DNA of 64,000 nt from contig CP141147.1 of NCBI GenBank assembly GCA_035235625.1, positions 26,146,756 to 26,210,755 of the forward strand, in the 5' to 3' direction. Shown in pieces: positions 47,892 to 58,945 of this stretch. The notes under the pieces are model-generated. The model did not search any database. It saw nothing but the letters and a program-made list of their open reading frames with translations, and was not told where the DNA came from. The position numbers and the translations under genes were made by a program. This DNA is from Saururus chinensis. Taxonomy: Eukaryota; Streptophyta; Magnoliopsida; Piperales; Saururaceae. Positions within the stretch are counted from its first letter, which is position 1; each line of letters begins with the position of its first letter.

Positions 47892-48969
47892 AAGAGGATA
47901 TAACGGAGGGATAGTTGCCAAAAGCATAATTCCTGAAAAATTGGATTCACATTCATCGCATATTAGATGTTTAACCTCTTTCATATCACTTTTCCTAAGC
48001 TCAGGCAGTCTGGGAAAAAATCAAGGATGCAGATCAAATAAGCCAAATATCACAAACAAATGCAATCCACAGTCCGCCTTAATATCCTCAGCTAATAGGT
48101 ATTCTGACCACAATCACTGTAACCCATACAAGACAAAGGTTCCATGTGCTAATAGGCATTCACAATAAAGTATATTTGGGCCCATAATAGGTATTTTGAC
48201 CACGATCACTAACCGAGAGAAGAAATTTTCTTTCCAAACAATGATAAAAAAATGAATAATTTGGATATACAATAAGGCAAATTGAACAATTAATTCAAAA
48301 TTTGGAGCATGACAATTAATCTCAACATATAGTTCACACTTTCACCCTTACAGTGAGCAACTTACAGTTTTAGTTTTCAGTTAGACAAATGCAAATATTT
48401 GCTGTGAAATCACAGCTAGTACAAACATTCAAACAATATCATAAATAATTCATAGATAGACTCCTGAGTGGAAGCAATCAGACATCTAAAAAAGGGAACT
48501 TAACAATCAAAGAAAATTATAGCACGCATTCTGAGCCAAAAATAATTGAAACTACCTTAATATTTATTTGGTTATGCAAAAAATAAGGGATCAGGGATCT
48601 GACCTAGCCAATCGATTATGAAGCCTAAGCTTCAGAGGGCCGGTAGATGAAAGCTGCACCAAGGGTGCAAAAGCAATGAAAATCAGCCCTAGGATGGGAC
48701 CGTGAGCATGGGTAGAGGTAGGATAGAGGAGTGGGAGAGAGGAGAATCACCTAGATGAGGTGCGCATTCCTTTATCAGTAGACCGGTAGAGGAGACTTAG
48801 AGCAGCGGGACAGTGGTTGTGACTGCTCAGAGGTGGAGGAGGAGATTGTAGAGGGAGAGATGGGGCCTGGGAGAGGTAGATATGGTTGGCGATGCAACCT
48901 GGTGATCTGTGGAGAGAGAGGACTGCGATCACCCAGAAACCAACAACAGTGGAATTGATTGCATCGAGA

Positions 48970-49133
48970 GGAGAGGTGTTTATTAAGAGAAATGACATAT
49001 ATGCCATTTCGTACTATACATGTGGGGGTTTCGCATGTGCCTAAGTCTACGTTTGCAAAACTGAAATTCCTTGCTTATTTTTGTATTTCTCACATTTGTT
49101 GAGTCTATTTTAGAAATTTTTTTGATCTTGAGC
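48970..49133 (-). repeat. Right terminal inverted repeat of the MULE
   Basis: Complement of the left repeat. Reading inward from 49133: AAAAAAATTTCTAAAATAG, then ACTCAACAAATGTGAG, GAAATGGCATATATG and TTAATAAACACCTCTCC. Confidence 0.8.
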
Positions 49134-49142
49134 ATGGAACAC
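49134..49142. repeat. Target-site duplication GATCTTGAG, right copy
   Basis: Identical to 23842-23850. Confidence 0.85.
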
Positions 49143-49176
49143 CTACTACTGGAAGCAAATAAAGTGGTAATGTTAC
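49143..49176 (+). pseudogene. LACS exon, 3' part after the MULE
   Basis: Continuing from GAGATCTTGAG at the MULE edge the frame reads (A)EILSMEHLLLEANKV and ends at a donor site GTGGTAATG (intron from 49177, 150 bp, to TTGCAG at 49326). The next exon starts VTEEDVFF, giving the LACS-family junction. Phase 0. Confidence 0.75.
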
Positions 49177-49326
49177 CTAGTCAATTTAGGTCAATCCCTG
49201 TTATTCATGATCCTATGTGCTCACTACTCTACTTCGTTGGCTCTAAGCTATTATTCCAACCGCAGATATAATTACCATAATTTGCCTCAAGTAAGCATAC
49301 ATATATAAATCTAACTTGTCTTGCAG

Positions 49327-49434
49327 GTAACTGAAGAAGATGTGTTTTTCTCCTCTGATGTGGTACATGTATTTGATCAGATAATTGAGAAATATTGCAT
49401 CTACAAGGGTGCCTCCATTGGTTTTTTTCGTGGG
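49327..49434 (+). pseudogene. LACS exon (VTEEDVFF...GASIGFFRG)
   Basis: Starts after CTTGCAG. The 36-codon frame VTEEDVFFSSDVVHVFDQII then EKYCIYKGASIGFFRG matches the LACS block that in intact proteins reads (M/V)TEEDVY(L/F)S-YLPLAH-(V/I)FD...G(A/G)SIGFWRG. The conserved YLPLAH is altered to SDVVH, and W of FWRG to F. A GT donor is not seen at the expected boundary after FRG (the sequence runs GGGCTACTCC). Confidence 0.8.
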
Positions 49435-49528
49435 CTACTCCTCTTTCTTCTTCTGTAACCTCCTTTGTTGTTTATTGCCATGTAATCTAAATATGTTCTC
49501 ATGTTTACTTCTTGTGTTACAAATCAAG

Positions 49529-49573
49529 GATGTCCGGTTTTTGGTTGAAGATGTACAAGCATTAAAGCCCACT
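49529..49573 (+). pseudogene. LACS exon fragment (DVRFLVEDVQALKPT)
   Basis: After AATCAAG the frame reads DVRFLVEDVQALKPT, the LACS segment that directly follows GFWRG. After KPT the expected FCAVPRV is absent and a stop follows at about 49592, just before the LTR element at 49600. Confidence 0.75.
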
Positions 49574-49599
49574 CTTATCTTAATCAAGCATTGAATAGT

Positions 49600-49995
49600 T
49601 GTAATGCCATGGAATTTCAATATTTTGAAATTTAAACAGTTTGCACATTAATGAGTTTTAAGGCCCAATAACAGTTTTTCTTAAAAATAGACCATTTCGA
49701 GCACGATTCATTGTAATGAACCTTAAGGTATTTAAAAAGTCTTGGAGAGATGAACATATCGAGACCGAGAACGCATCAATCTGATACCGGGATCGTAGGC
49801 TATTACGTCGGGAAGAATGTCGTAGGTAAGACCCACTTTAATTTGGCAAGAAAACATACCCTAATATAGTCTTATTTCGAAGGGTTAGTTGATACGAGTC
49901 CAACAATACCAAGAACGCACAATTTCAAGTTCAGGGAAAGGAGTTACGCCTGTTTAAAGTTTTAATTTCTTTTTGATTTAAATCCGAATTTATAA

Positions 49996-50085
<90 letters not shown>

Positions 50086-51764
50086 GCGTCAACACTAGGT
50101 ATGCTGCAGGTCATGGCTGCCATGGCTTGCCGTTGGGCAGGCCATGCGGGCCTTACCGCGTGTTCATTGTTGACACACTGCGTGTGTCAGCAATGACGGA
50201 TGATGGTTTTTAGCTGTCGGATGGCACACATCTGACAATCGCATTTCTCGATAAAAAGGGAGGGGTTACCCTTTACATTCACACATTTTTCTCCTCTCTT
50301 CCCCTTTGACCTCTGCTTGTTTCTAAGCTTTAAATGCTTGTTTCTAAACCGTTTCTCGTCCAATTTCTTCCATTCAAAAACCATTCTTTGCTAATTCGAG
50401 GGTGTTGTACGCCGTAGATGGGTCCATTTTTGAGTTAGCTACTCTAAAGGGGAGAAATGACATAGGGTAAGGGGAGGCTCTGTTAACCGCTTTCGGGCCA
50501 GGAGGAAGAATTTGTTCTAGCATAAGGTGAGGTTCCGTCTGCCGTTTTCGAGCCAGAAGGAGAAATCATTCCGATGCAAGGGGAGACTCTGTCTGCCACT
50601 TTCGAGCCCGAAAGGAGATCCTATTTTGGCATGAAGGGAGGTTCTGTCTGCCACTCTAAAGCCCGCAAACGATACTAGTCTCCGACTGTCGACCGTTACT
50701 ATGGTCAATTCAATAGTGTAGGGTAGGTAGTTTTAAGCTCTAATTCCGTGCTACGGCTAGGTGCCCTATTTCGTAATTTATTCTTCTCTTAAATAAAATA
50801 TTATTTTGAAAAAGGATGATATTTATTAGGGGTCGGGCAAACACTAAGATAATAGTGTATTGTACACATCTAAGATGGATTTTATCGTGATACAAGCTTT
50901 AAGATATTATTATTATTTGAATTACATTTACGAATAATTATGACCGGATTTGAATGATAGTTATTTGGTATAAAGCCCAAAAACTAATATCAGTTTTGAA
51001 AGGTAGCTATTTGGTATAAAGCCCAAAAGCTATTGGAGTTACGATTCCTAGGTACCGCCTATTATGGCATAGGCGTGCCCATAAAGTTGGATATTGTGGG
51101 AAGATCCTCTTCATCCTGATCTCATTGCCCCATGAACATAGGTGTATGTCGTTATGGTATTGGAGACATTCTATAAATGATCATTTATTCGATTTTGAAT
51201 TATTTGTCGGCGACATTCTGTGAGCGATGAACTATATGATTTTGAATTATTTATTGGATTCTAGTTACCAACTATTTATCCGAGTTTACCGGATTCTAGG
51301 AAGAACTATTTTATCTGACTTTGCATATAAAAAATGTGTTGGATTCAGTTAGTGGATAATATTATTTTGAGTTGACTTTTAAATATAAATTATCATGAGA
51401 ATATTTTATGAATATTTATTTATGCTTCATGTTTTAGCATGCTAATAGAATTTAACTCTATCTACTAAGTATAATTATATTCACCCATCCTTAGACACTA
51501 CAAGTTCGAACGAAGAAGTTGATATCAATGAAGATCACATATAGAACTTTGAAGGATCTATGCTTTTTATTGTGTTCTAATTTTGGATGTGCGCAACTTT
51601 GATTTTGTTAAGGCATGATAAGCCTTGTTTTGTAATGTTTTTGTAGTCACCTAAATTAATGAATTAGTTACTCTTCTGTGCACGGTTGATCTTATCCCAT
51701 TTTTATTATTACGAATTGGCGGCACTCCGTCCTTTGAAGTAATTTAAAATATCGGGGTGCTACA
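49600..51764 (+). repeat. 5' LTR of the LARD-like element
   Basis: 2165 bp. Includes a TA microsatellite of about 80 bp near 50003-50082 that is nearly absent from the other LTR, and a run of GGGAGGCTC(T/C)GT...TCGAGCC(A/C)GAAGGAGA units (about 60 bp period) at 50450-50680. Confidence 0.88.
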
Positions 51765-51766
51765 AT

Positions 51767-51779
51767 TGGTATCAAAGCC
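51767..51779 (+). other. Primer-binding site, tRNA-Met type
   Basis: TGGTATCAAAGCC two bases after the 5' LTR. Confidence 0.8.
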
Positions 51780-52028
51780 GAGGTTCCACTGTCTACAGAT
51801 GAGTAACTAAGTCTTTCAGGCTATAAAACACAAAAAAAAACTATCGTATGTATTTTTTTATGATTATTGAGTTGTTTATTACATTTTATTTTTTTATTTC
51901 GGTAGATATCTTTTTTTAAATAGATATGCATATGTGACTGGTGATGTTTTGTTTTAAAAATCTATTATTTTTTTATTATTTAGATTAAGTTTGAAAGTAC
52001 AAATATTTTATTTTAATATCATGTTTAG

Positions 52029-52730
52029 ATGTCACCCACTAGTAGAGAAAATGTACTACCATCCGATAGCTCCACCCCGGTTGATTCCACACCTCATGGT
52101 GTGTTAACAACCGAGGATTCTACTTTGATTTTTCTCGACCTAATGATGCAAAAGATGACTGAGCGGCTCCAAGCACAGGGCTATCAAATGAGTCAATCCA
52201 AGAAGGCAAGAGAAAGTAACCTCTAGTGAAATGGACAACTTGCTAGAGCAATTTAAGAAGATTGCACTTGCCTTTAAAAGTGAAGATGGCCCCGAAACTG
52301 CAGAAAAATAGACACTCAAAGTAGAACAAATTTTTATGGTGATGACATTCTGGTGACCAACCGCGGAGAGGAATTTTTTACTAGACAGCAATAACATCAA
52401 ATGGGAAGAGTTTCAAGAAGTTTTGTGTGACAAATATTTTCCTCCTCATGTGCAGGAGAAGAAAGAAAAATAATTTCTAGATCTCCAACAAGGCGGGATA
52501 ACAATTGGCCAATATGAGAACAAGTTTGTCAACCTTCAGCATTTTGCTCCTAACACTTGTCCTATTGAGCTGAAGAAGGCACAAAAATTCATAAGTGTTG
52601 AATAATGGTATGTGAAGCAGAGTTGTAGGCTTTCATCCCTCCACCTTTGCTAAAGCGGTGGAGTTGGCTTCTATTTTTGAACAAGACCATAAGGAATTTT
52701 TAGCAAAGCGAGGGAACTAAGGCTAGAGTA
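52029..52730 (+). pseudogene. Gypsy-type gag remnant of the LARD-like element
   Basis: An initial 65-codon frame (52029-52226: MSPTSRENVLPSDSSTPVDS...) is followed, in shifted frames and across several stops, by NIKWEEFQEVLCDKYFPPHV, EFLDLQQGG-type FLDLQQGGITIGQYENKFVN and LQHFAPNTCPIELKKAQKF. This is the capsid (Retrotrans_gag) core with W(E)xF...KYFP...FLxLxQGxxTxxxYExKF. No zinc knuckle or pol domain follows before the polypurine tract at about 53200. Confidence 0.8.
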
Positions 52731-53199
52731 GTGACACCAAGCTCGATGAGGGTAAACAGAAATCTCTATTCAACAATAGTAATGGTAACTAAAAGTTCCA
52801 GAAATTGACGGGAGAACAACCTCTAGCTATAGAGGAAAAGAAATCATAGAAATGTCTTAGGTGTAATCGATCTTAGGGTATTGGACCCTGCTATTTTTCC
52901 AAAGGACGCTATTCGCTATCGCTCTAAGGGATCTTAGTCATCTAATTTGAGCATCGAAGGTAATTTATTTTTAAAATAAGATAATAATATAATATTAGCT
53001 CTTTTGAGATTAATTTAGAGAAGTTTACCTATTTTGCTTAATGGTTTTCCGATCGAGATACTTGTGCAGCTAGGGGGGAAGTAACCTTATGTTTTAATCA
53101 TATTTTTTCCGTTTACTTATGCTTTATGGATATTGCCATGTTTTTAAGAATGCATTAAGAATAACTATTTTGTACAAATTTCGAGGGCAAAATCTTTGT

Positions 53200-53212
53200 A
53201 AGGGGGGTGGTT
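53200..53212 (+). other. Polypurine tract of the LARD-like element
   Basis: AAGGGGGGTGGTT immediately before TGTAATGG of the 3' LTR. Confidence 0.75.
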
Positions 53213-55355
53213 TGTAATGGCCAAGAATTTCAATATTTTGAAATTTGAACGGTTTGGCCCATTAACTAGTTTTAAGGCCAAATAACGGTTTTAATAAAAA
53301 ATGGACTATTTTGAGCACGATTCATCCGAATGAGCCTTAAGGTATTTGATAAGGCTTGGAGAGATGAATGTATCGAGCCCGAGAATGCATCAATCAGACA
53401 CTGGGATCACAGGCTATTGCCATGGAAAGTGTGTCATGGGCAAGACCCACTTTAATTTGGTAAGAAAACATACCCTTGTGTAATCTTGTTTTGAAGGGCT
53501 CATCATACGAGTCCAACAGTATGAAGAACACGTGATTTTGAGTTTGGGGTAAAGAGTTACGCTTGTTTGAATTTTAAAATTTCTTTTCAATTTAAAAACG
53601 AATTTATAAAAATAAAAATATATATAAATTTTTGTGTCAACATTGCCGACACCATAAGCATCAGCAGGCTGACGCCTTTCCTATAGCAGTAGGTCTGTTG
53701 CAGGCCAGTGATGGCCTACAACAGATTGGGTAGGTCATGGCCGCCATGGCCTACCATTGGGCATGCCATGGCGAGCCTTACCATGTGCATCATTGTTGAC
53801 GCACACTACGTGTGTTAGTAATGACGCATGATGGTTTTTGGATGTTAGATGCAAGCCACATTACATGCACACATTTTTCTCCTCTCTTCCCCTTTGGCCT
53901 CTGCCCATTTCTAAGCTTTAAACACCTGTTTTTATGTCGTTTCTCATCCGAATTCTTCTGTTCAAAAACCGTTCCTAACTAATTTTATGGTGCTCTACGT
54001 CGTAGAGGGGTCTATTTTTTGAGTTAGCTACTCTAAAAGGGAGAAAGAACCTGGGGAGGCTCCGTCCCCATTTTTGGGGTAGGAGGAAGAATTTGTTCTA
54101 GCATAAGGGGAGGTTTCGTCCGCTGCTTTTGAGCTAGAAGGAGCAATCATCCCAACACAAGGGGAGACTCCGTCTTCCACTTCTGAGCCCAAAAGATGAT
54201 CCTATCCCGGCACGAGGGGAGGTCCTAAGCCCATGAACAATACAAGACTCTGACCGCCGGCTGTTACTACAATCAATTTCAAGAGCGAAGGGTAGGTGGT
54301 TTTAAGCTCTAATTTTGTGCTACAACTAGGCATCTGATTTCGTAATTTATTCGTCTCTTAAATAAAATATTATTTTAAAAAGGATGATATTTATTAGGGG
54401 TCAGGCGAATGCTAAGATAATAGTGTATTGTACACCTCTAAGATGGATTTTATCGTGACACGATCTTTAAGATATTATTATTATTTGAATTACATTTACA
54501 AATGATTATGACTAGATTTGAAGGGTAGTTATTTGGTATAAAGCCCAAAAACTACGATTGGTTTTGAAAGGTAGCTATTTGGTATAAAGTACAAAAGTTA
54601 TTAAAATTGTGTCACCTAGGTACTGCCTATTAAGGCATATGGCACACCCATAAAGTTGGATATCATTGGAAGATCTGCTTCATTATGATCTCGCTGCCCC
54701 ACGAGCACGGGTATATGCCGCTCCGGTATCGGAGACATTATGTGAATGATGATTTATCCGATTTTGAATTATTTATCGACAACATTCTATGAACGATGAA
54801 TTATCCGATTTTAAATTATTTATCAGATTATAGTTACAACTGTCTTATCCGAGTTTACACAATTCTTTAAAGAACTATTTTATCTGACTTTGCGTATAAA
54901 AAGTGTGTTGGATTTAGTTAGTGGATAATATTATTTTGAGTCAACTTTTGAATATAAATTATTATGAGAATATTTTATAAATATTTATTTGTGCATTATG
55001 TTATAGCATGTTAATAGAATTTAACTATATCTACTAAATATAATTATACTCACCCACCCTTAGACATTGCAAGTTCGAACAAAGAAGTTGATGTCAATGA
55101 AAATCGTGTGTAGAACTTCGAAAGATCTATGTTTTTCATTTACTTTATTACGTTCTTTTGTTATGTATTAATTTTAGATGTGCACAACTTTAATTTTGTT
55201 AAGGCATGATAAGCTTTGTTTTGTAAAGTTTTTGTAATCACCTAAATTAATGAATAGTTACTCTTTTGTACACAGTTGAACTTGACCCATCTTTTATTAT
55301 TACAAATTGGCAGCACTCCAACCTTTAAAGTAATTTAAAATGTCTAGATGCTCCA
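53213..55355 (+). repeat. 3' LTR of the LARD-like element
   Basis: 2143 bp, aligned to the 5' LTR throughout (for example the GAGCACGATTCAT, CGGTATCGGAGACATT and GTTAAGGCATGATAAGC segments). Followed by AATTTGGTTGC, which weakly resembles the primer site that follows the 5' LTR. Confidence 0.88.
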
Positions 55356-55409
55356 AATTTGGTTGCAATTAGTAAACTAAATCTATTTGATTTGTGCTAA
55401 ATGTGTCGT

Positions 55410-55511
55410 GATGCCAGCAAGTTGAAAAACTTGAAGAAAGGGTTCAAAGAGAATCTCATATCCATGGATTTGGCAAAAATCTTCTTTATTAGTATTTTTT
55501 ACCCTTAACTA
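55410..55511 (+). pseudogene. Probable LACS exon fragment beyond the LARD-like element
   Basis: The frame reads DASKLKNLKKGFKENLISMD and LAKIFF. KLxNLKKGFK fits the LACS segment downstream of the PRVxDR block. The match is short, and the rest diverges or is intronic. It is on the expected side and strand. Confidence 0.4.
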
Positions 55512-56976
55512 AGAACTCGCTATAATTGTTCTCTATGTATGTTTGGAAGCTCAATTTTGACCAATTTGGATATCTCGCAACTTTAAATAATCTGTTTTTC
55601 TCTTACAAAACTTTTAAATTTAGATTGCCGTGCTGGATTACTGATTCATGTCACAACTTAAAATGTCTGGGTGCTGCACTGCATAATTATTTTAAACGTC
55701 GATTCCCACACTGAGTAAATTTGACTGATTTTGAACACAAGTTGATATGTTGTTTAGTGATATTGTATTTCATTGTCGTTATTTGAAGATACAGTTTCAT
55801 GATAACATAGAATTGTAAGAGGGAGAATTTTGAGGAAATGGCGGGGATTTCCACGAGGGCCAGCTGGTCAAAAAAAATTTATCTAGCAAATGAAGAATTT
55901 TATGGATTTTCATCTACCCCTTTCTTAAGCTAATAATCTTCCCATTATTTTTCTGATTAAAGAATCTGTTGCTCCCCTGCCATACTTATGCCATGAAGCC
56001 CTTGTTGTTCTTTGAAAACTCATCTCCCTTTTCCCAAATTCAAATCACTTCTCTTTTACCATACTCTTCGAGATTTTCTTTTCACCCATATAATCTCAAG
56101 CCTTTCCCTTTCCCTACTTCACATCATCCAAGAAACACCTTATATTTATGATGCTATCAATATATCATTTGATGCGGTACTTTACCAACATATACTTGAT
56201 TAGATTCACCCTTTGATTATGTTAGGGATAGATTTTGAAATTTAAAATCTGGCGTATGATTTGGGACTTTGAAGACTATAGACTTTTGTATGTGGTTATA
56301 TGAATGCCATGGAAAATAGGAATTGGTAATGAATGAGTGGAATAGTAGGCAAACAACATACTCTTAAGAGTGCCTCCAATATGTGAATAATGTACAGTTG
56401 TCTCATATGTTGTAAATATATGGAGGAAGCTTTTATTTGTCCCTTAAACAAAGCTGATGGGGAGTAATATTCATGCGAAACGATTTCTATATGTATTGAT
56501 ATGGTTTATACTAATCTGGTTAGTGGTGGTGCTAATATGATGTCAAACAGGTTACTAACCTAGGGTATTGTTAAGAATCGATAATTTAATTATATGCTAA
56601 GTTGTACGATTTCTACTGATCAGCTGATTTCATTAAATTTGTTGTCCAGTTCACCATATGGTAATGTTCAGTGCAACTTGGCTTGTTGTTGTGAACTAGT
56701 TAGCCTAAGAATTTATGGATCCACACCCTATGAAGGTTTGTTTTTAAATGCAGGATTTGCCTCCCTATATCCTTTTTAGTTTCTATGAGTTGATCTGCTA
56801 CTTATCCAAAGGATTTGGCTGCAAATCTTGATGTTACGCAAATAGTAGTCTTGAATTTGAAGTTTTGAATCAGATTTATCAGGTTCAAATCAGTTTTATA
56901 ATATATTAGAATTTTTTAAAGTTCTAAGCTATATTTTTTTAAAAGAAAATTGAGAAACAACAATAGCCTAAGCTGT
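55512..56976. other. No gene seen
   Basis: AT-rich DNA with a few 60-codon frames lacking recognisable motifs. It may include LACS introns, but no further LACS exon was found. Confidence 0.35.
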
Positions 56977-57345
56977 TGCTACTGCAATATGACCGTCACT
57001 AATACTTGTGGTTTTAGCGACGGTCTCTATGGTTGTCACTGACTATGTCATTTTTGCAATGGCTTGGCTATCGCTAAAGGTGGGTTTCAGCAATGGTTGG
57101 TATGATCATTGCTAAATTTCTACAATGGATGTGGCCGTCGCTAAAGGTAATCTAGACGTCACTGATGCTCCAAAGCAGATGGTGCATGTGTTTTTTGCGA
57201 CAATGATAATCATCAATGAAACTATCAGTAATAGGATTAATTGCGACAACCATTAGCATGTTATTGTTACTATTAGCGACGGTTATACCCCTTTACAACG
57301 ATGACTAGTGATTGTCGCTATTGACCTTTTTTTGCAATGTAACTT
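56977..57345. mobile_element. Eroded CACTA-type miniature element, GACGGT subtype
   Basis: Left end TGCTACTGCAATATGACCGTC and, inward on the other strand, right end GTTACATTGCAAAAAAAGGTC: both look like eroded CACTAC(A)TGCAAAA termini. Inside are inverted and direct motifs of GCGACGGT / ACCGTCGCTAA type (for example CGTCACTAATAC, TTAGCGACGG, TAGCGACGGTTA). It has joined directly to a copia gag remnant at 57346, so it probably inserted there. Confidence 0.55.
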
Positions 57346-57553
57346 GAGAATATCATTCTCATCCTTGTCCTTGGTCATAGGTGGATTCCATCCTTTAACC
57401 ACAACCTTCCATGCATTACCATCTAAGGCTTGAATAAAGCCCTCATCCGATTTTTCTGATAGGATAAGTTTTGACTATCAAATAATGGTGGTTGATAAAT
57501 GGGATTTCCCCCGTCTCCATGTTCACCCATATTAAAATTAGAACTAGTCATGA
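57346..57553 (-). pseudogene. Copia gag N-terminal remnant
   Basis: On the minus strand: MTSSNFNMGEHGDGGNPIYQ followed in a shifted frame by FIQALDGNAWKVVVKGWNPP and KDKDENDILK. This is the N-terminal part of a copia gag (pattern FxQAxDxxAWxVVxxGWxPP). It ends at the eroded CACTA-type element, so the rest is lost or displaced. Confidence 0.65.
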
Positions 57554-58940
57554 CAAATCAAGGATAAACAAGTAAGACAAACAAGAGACAACTAAAAATA
57601 AGAAGAAATCTACCTCTAGCAATCAAGCACATAATCAAAATTAGCGCGCAAGCAACTTTCAATCTAAAATTGAAAGCGAAATCAGTAAATTTATCTAAAT
57701 CATGTAAAGAATCTCAGTTATCAATTAAAAGTTTAATAACCTTCACTTTCTTGAATGTCACCGCAGTGCCTCTAACTCAAATACCTTAGTAAGCAATGAA
57801 CTAAAAGATGTGACCTCTATGCGCAAGAAAAATAAAAAAGTAGCATAATATACCAATCCTACAACCACACAAATCAATACAAGCAATTTTTAATGAAGAA
57901 ACTAAAATTATGAAAAACCCCATAGAGCCTATCATTTAGCTAAACTCAATGCACTATGAAGTTTTAGAACTTATAAAACTCAAGACTTACAACCTCTACC
58001 CAAACTAGAAGTCCTTCTTTGGATTATTGTTGGCCACCAAACTCCTTCTTAGTGTCTTTCCCTTTGAACTTGATCTTTGTTTTCTTCACAGCCTTTAATC
58101 AAAGTCCATCTTGATTAATGTTGGTGAAGCTCTACCAAAGTTTTTCTTGATAAGCCTTTAGTAATTCTGTGTGTGTGGTGTGATTTGATCTCACAAAGAC
58201 TCTCTCTCTATTTTATAAGATGATTATAAATCAAATCTCTCACCTTGCATTTGTTTTTCTCTCAATATGATCAAAGATGATGGAAGGAATAAAGCTATCT
58301 TTTTACTTAAAAAATTGTCCTCACATAATTCCAATTCGTCATAATAAGGTTCTTATATACTCGCTAAGTTGGTTAAGGTTTCAAAGTTATAGTTGGAAAT
58401 AAATTGTTCCCAATTTCACTAAAAAAGATACAGAAAAGGCTAAAAAAGAAAGGCAAGGACATAAAAAGATGAAAAATGTTGTTGTTTTTCAATTGTTATT
58501 ATACATGAAATATAATAAAGTTTATCAAATGAGTCAAAAAGGATAACCTTGTCAATGATAGAGTCTAGATAACTTTGTCTCATTTTGATGAGATTAATCA
58601 TGAGAGTTTTAATTTTAAAAGAGTTAAGAGTTAATTGATGCATTTTAAAATATATAAAGGGTGATTTATAGATTACTTGGATGAAGATTAACTATTTCAT
58701 ATGACTAGTTTTCACATTTATTACATATTGTCTATATAAAGACCAAAATACCCTTCTTAAGTGATTTTCCTCCCCTTCTTCCTCTTTTCCATCTTACTCT
58801 TTCCTCTATCTTGTGTCTAGTGACTGCTTTGCATTTGCCTTCCTTCTCCTTCTTCCACCCTTCTTCCTCCCTCTTTTCTCCTTCTTCCTTCCACCTACCC
58901 GCCAACCAAGAAGCATTATTGCAAAAACGTTTTAGCCATA
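57554..58940. other. Unassigned; upstream of copia gag remnant
   Basis: No gene found. By position it could hold the leader and LTR of the antisense copia remnant, but I could not identify a primer site or paired LTR. Confidence 0.3.
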
Positions 58941-58945
58941 TTCTT

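Larger units (their letters stand above)
23851..49133. mobile_element. Giant Mutator-like element (25.3 kb) with nested insertions
   Basis: Ends are inverted repeats (23851-24006 and 48970-49133) starting AAAAAATTTC(A/T)AAAATAGACTC; the pair aligns over about 155 bp, about 85% over the first 60 bp by eye and lower further in. Exact 9-bp duplications GATCTTGAG flank it. Such AAATTTCAAAAATAG termini and 9-bp duplications are characteristic of plant MULEs. Inside lie a chromovirus (25031-31432), CACTA element B (32288-39267), a PMT-type methyltransferase exon, satellite arrays and unrecognised fragments; subtracting the two nested elements leaves about 11.9 kb. No mudrA transposase was recognised, so it is probably a non-autonomous, Pack-MULE-like element. 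It interrupts a LACS exon whose frame resumes on the far side. Confidence 0.85.
49600..55355 (+). mobile_element. LTR retroelement with 2.15-kb LTRs and only a gag remnant (LARD-like)
   Basis: LTRs at 49600-51764 and 53213-55355 both begin TGTAATG and end in GCT(A/C)CA. A tRNA-Met-type primer site follows the first and a polypurine tract precedes the second. The internal part is just 1448 bp and contains a broken gypsy-type gag; protease, RT and integrase are missing. LTRs have clearly diverged, with indels, so it is older than the chromovirus. I see no matching 5-bp flanking duplication (ATAGT on the left, AATTT on the right). It sits in the LACS pseudogene. Confidence 0.88.

Noticed and set aside
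47854-48168. 104-codon plus-strand frame as a gene
   Set aside because: No domain, AT-rich composition, overlaps a better coiled-coil-like frame, and lies in MULE interior.
48747-49007. 86-codon minus-strand frame next to the right MULE end
   Set aside because: It runs into the terminal inverted repeat and has no recognisable motif; unlikely to be more than chance.
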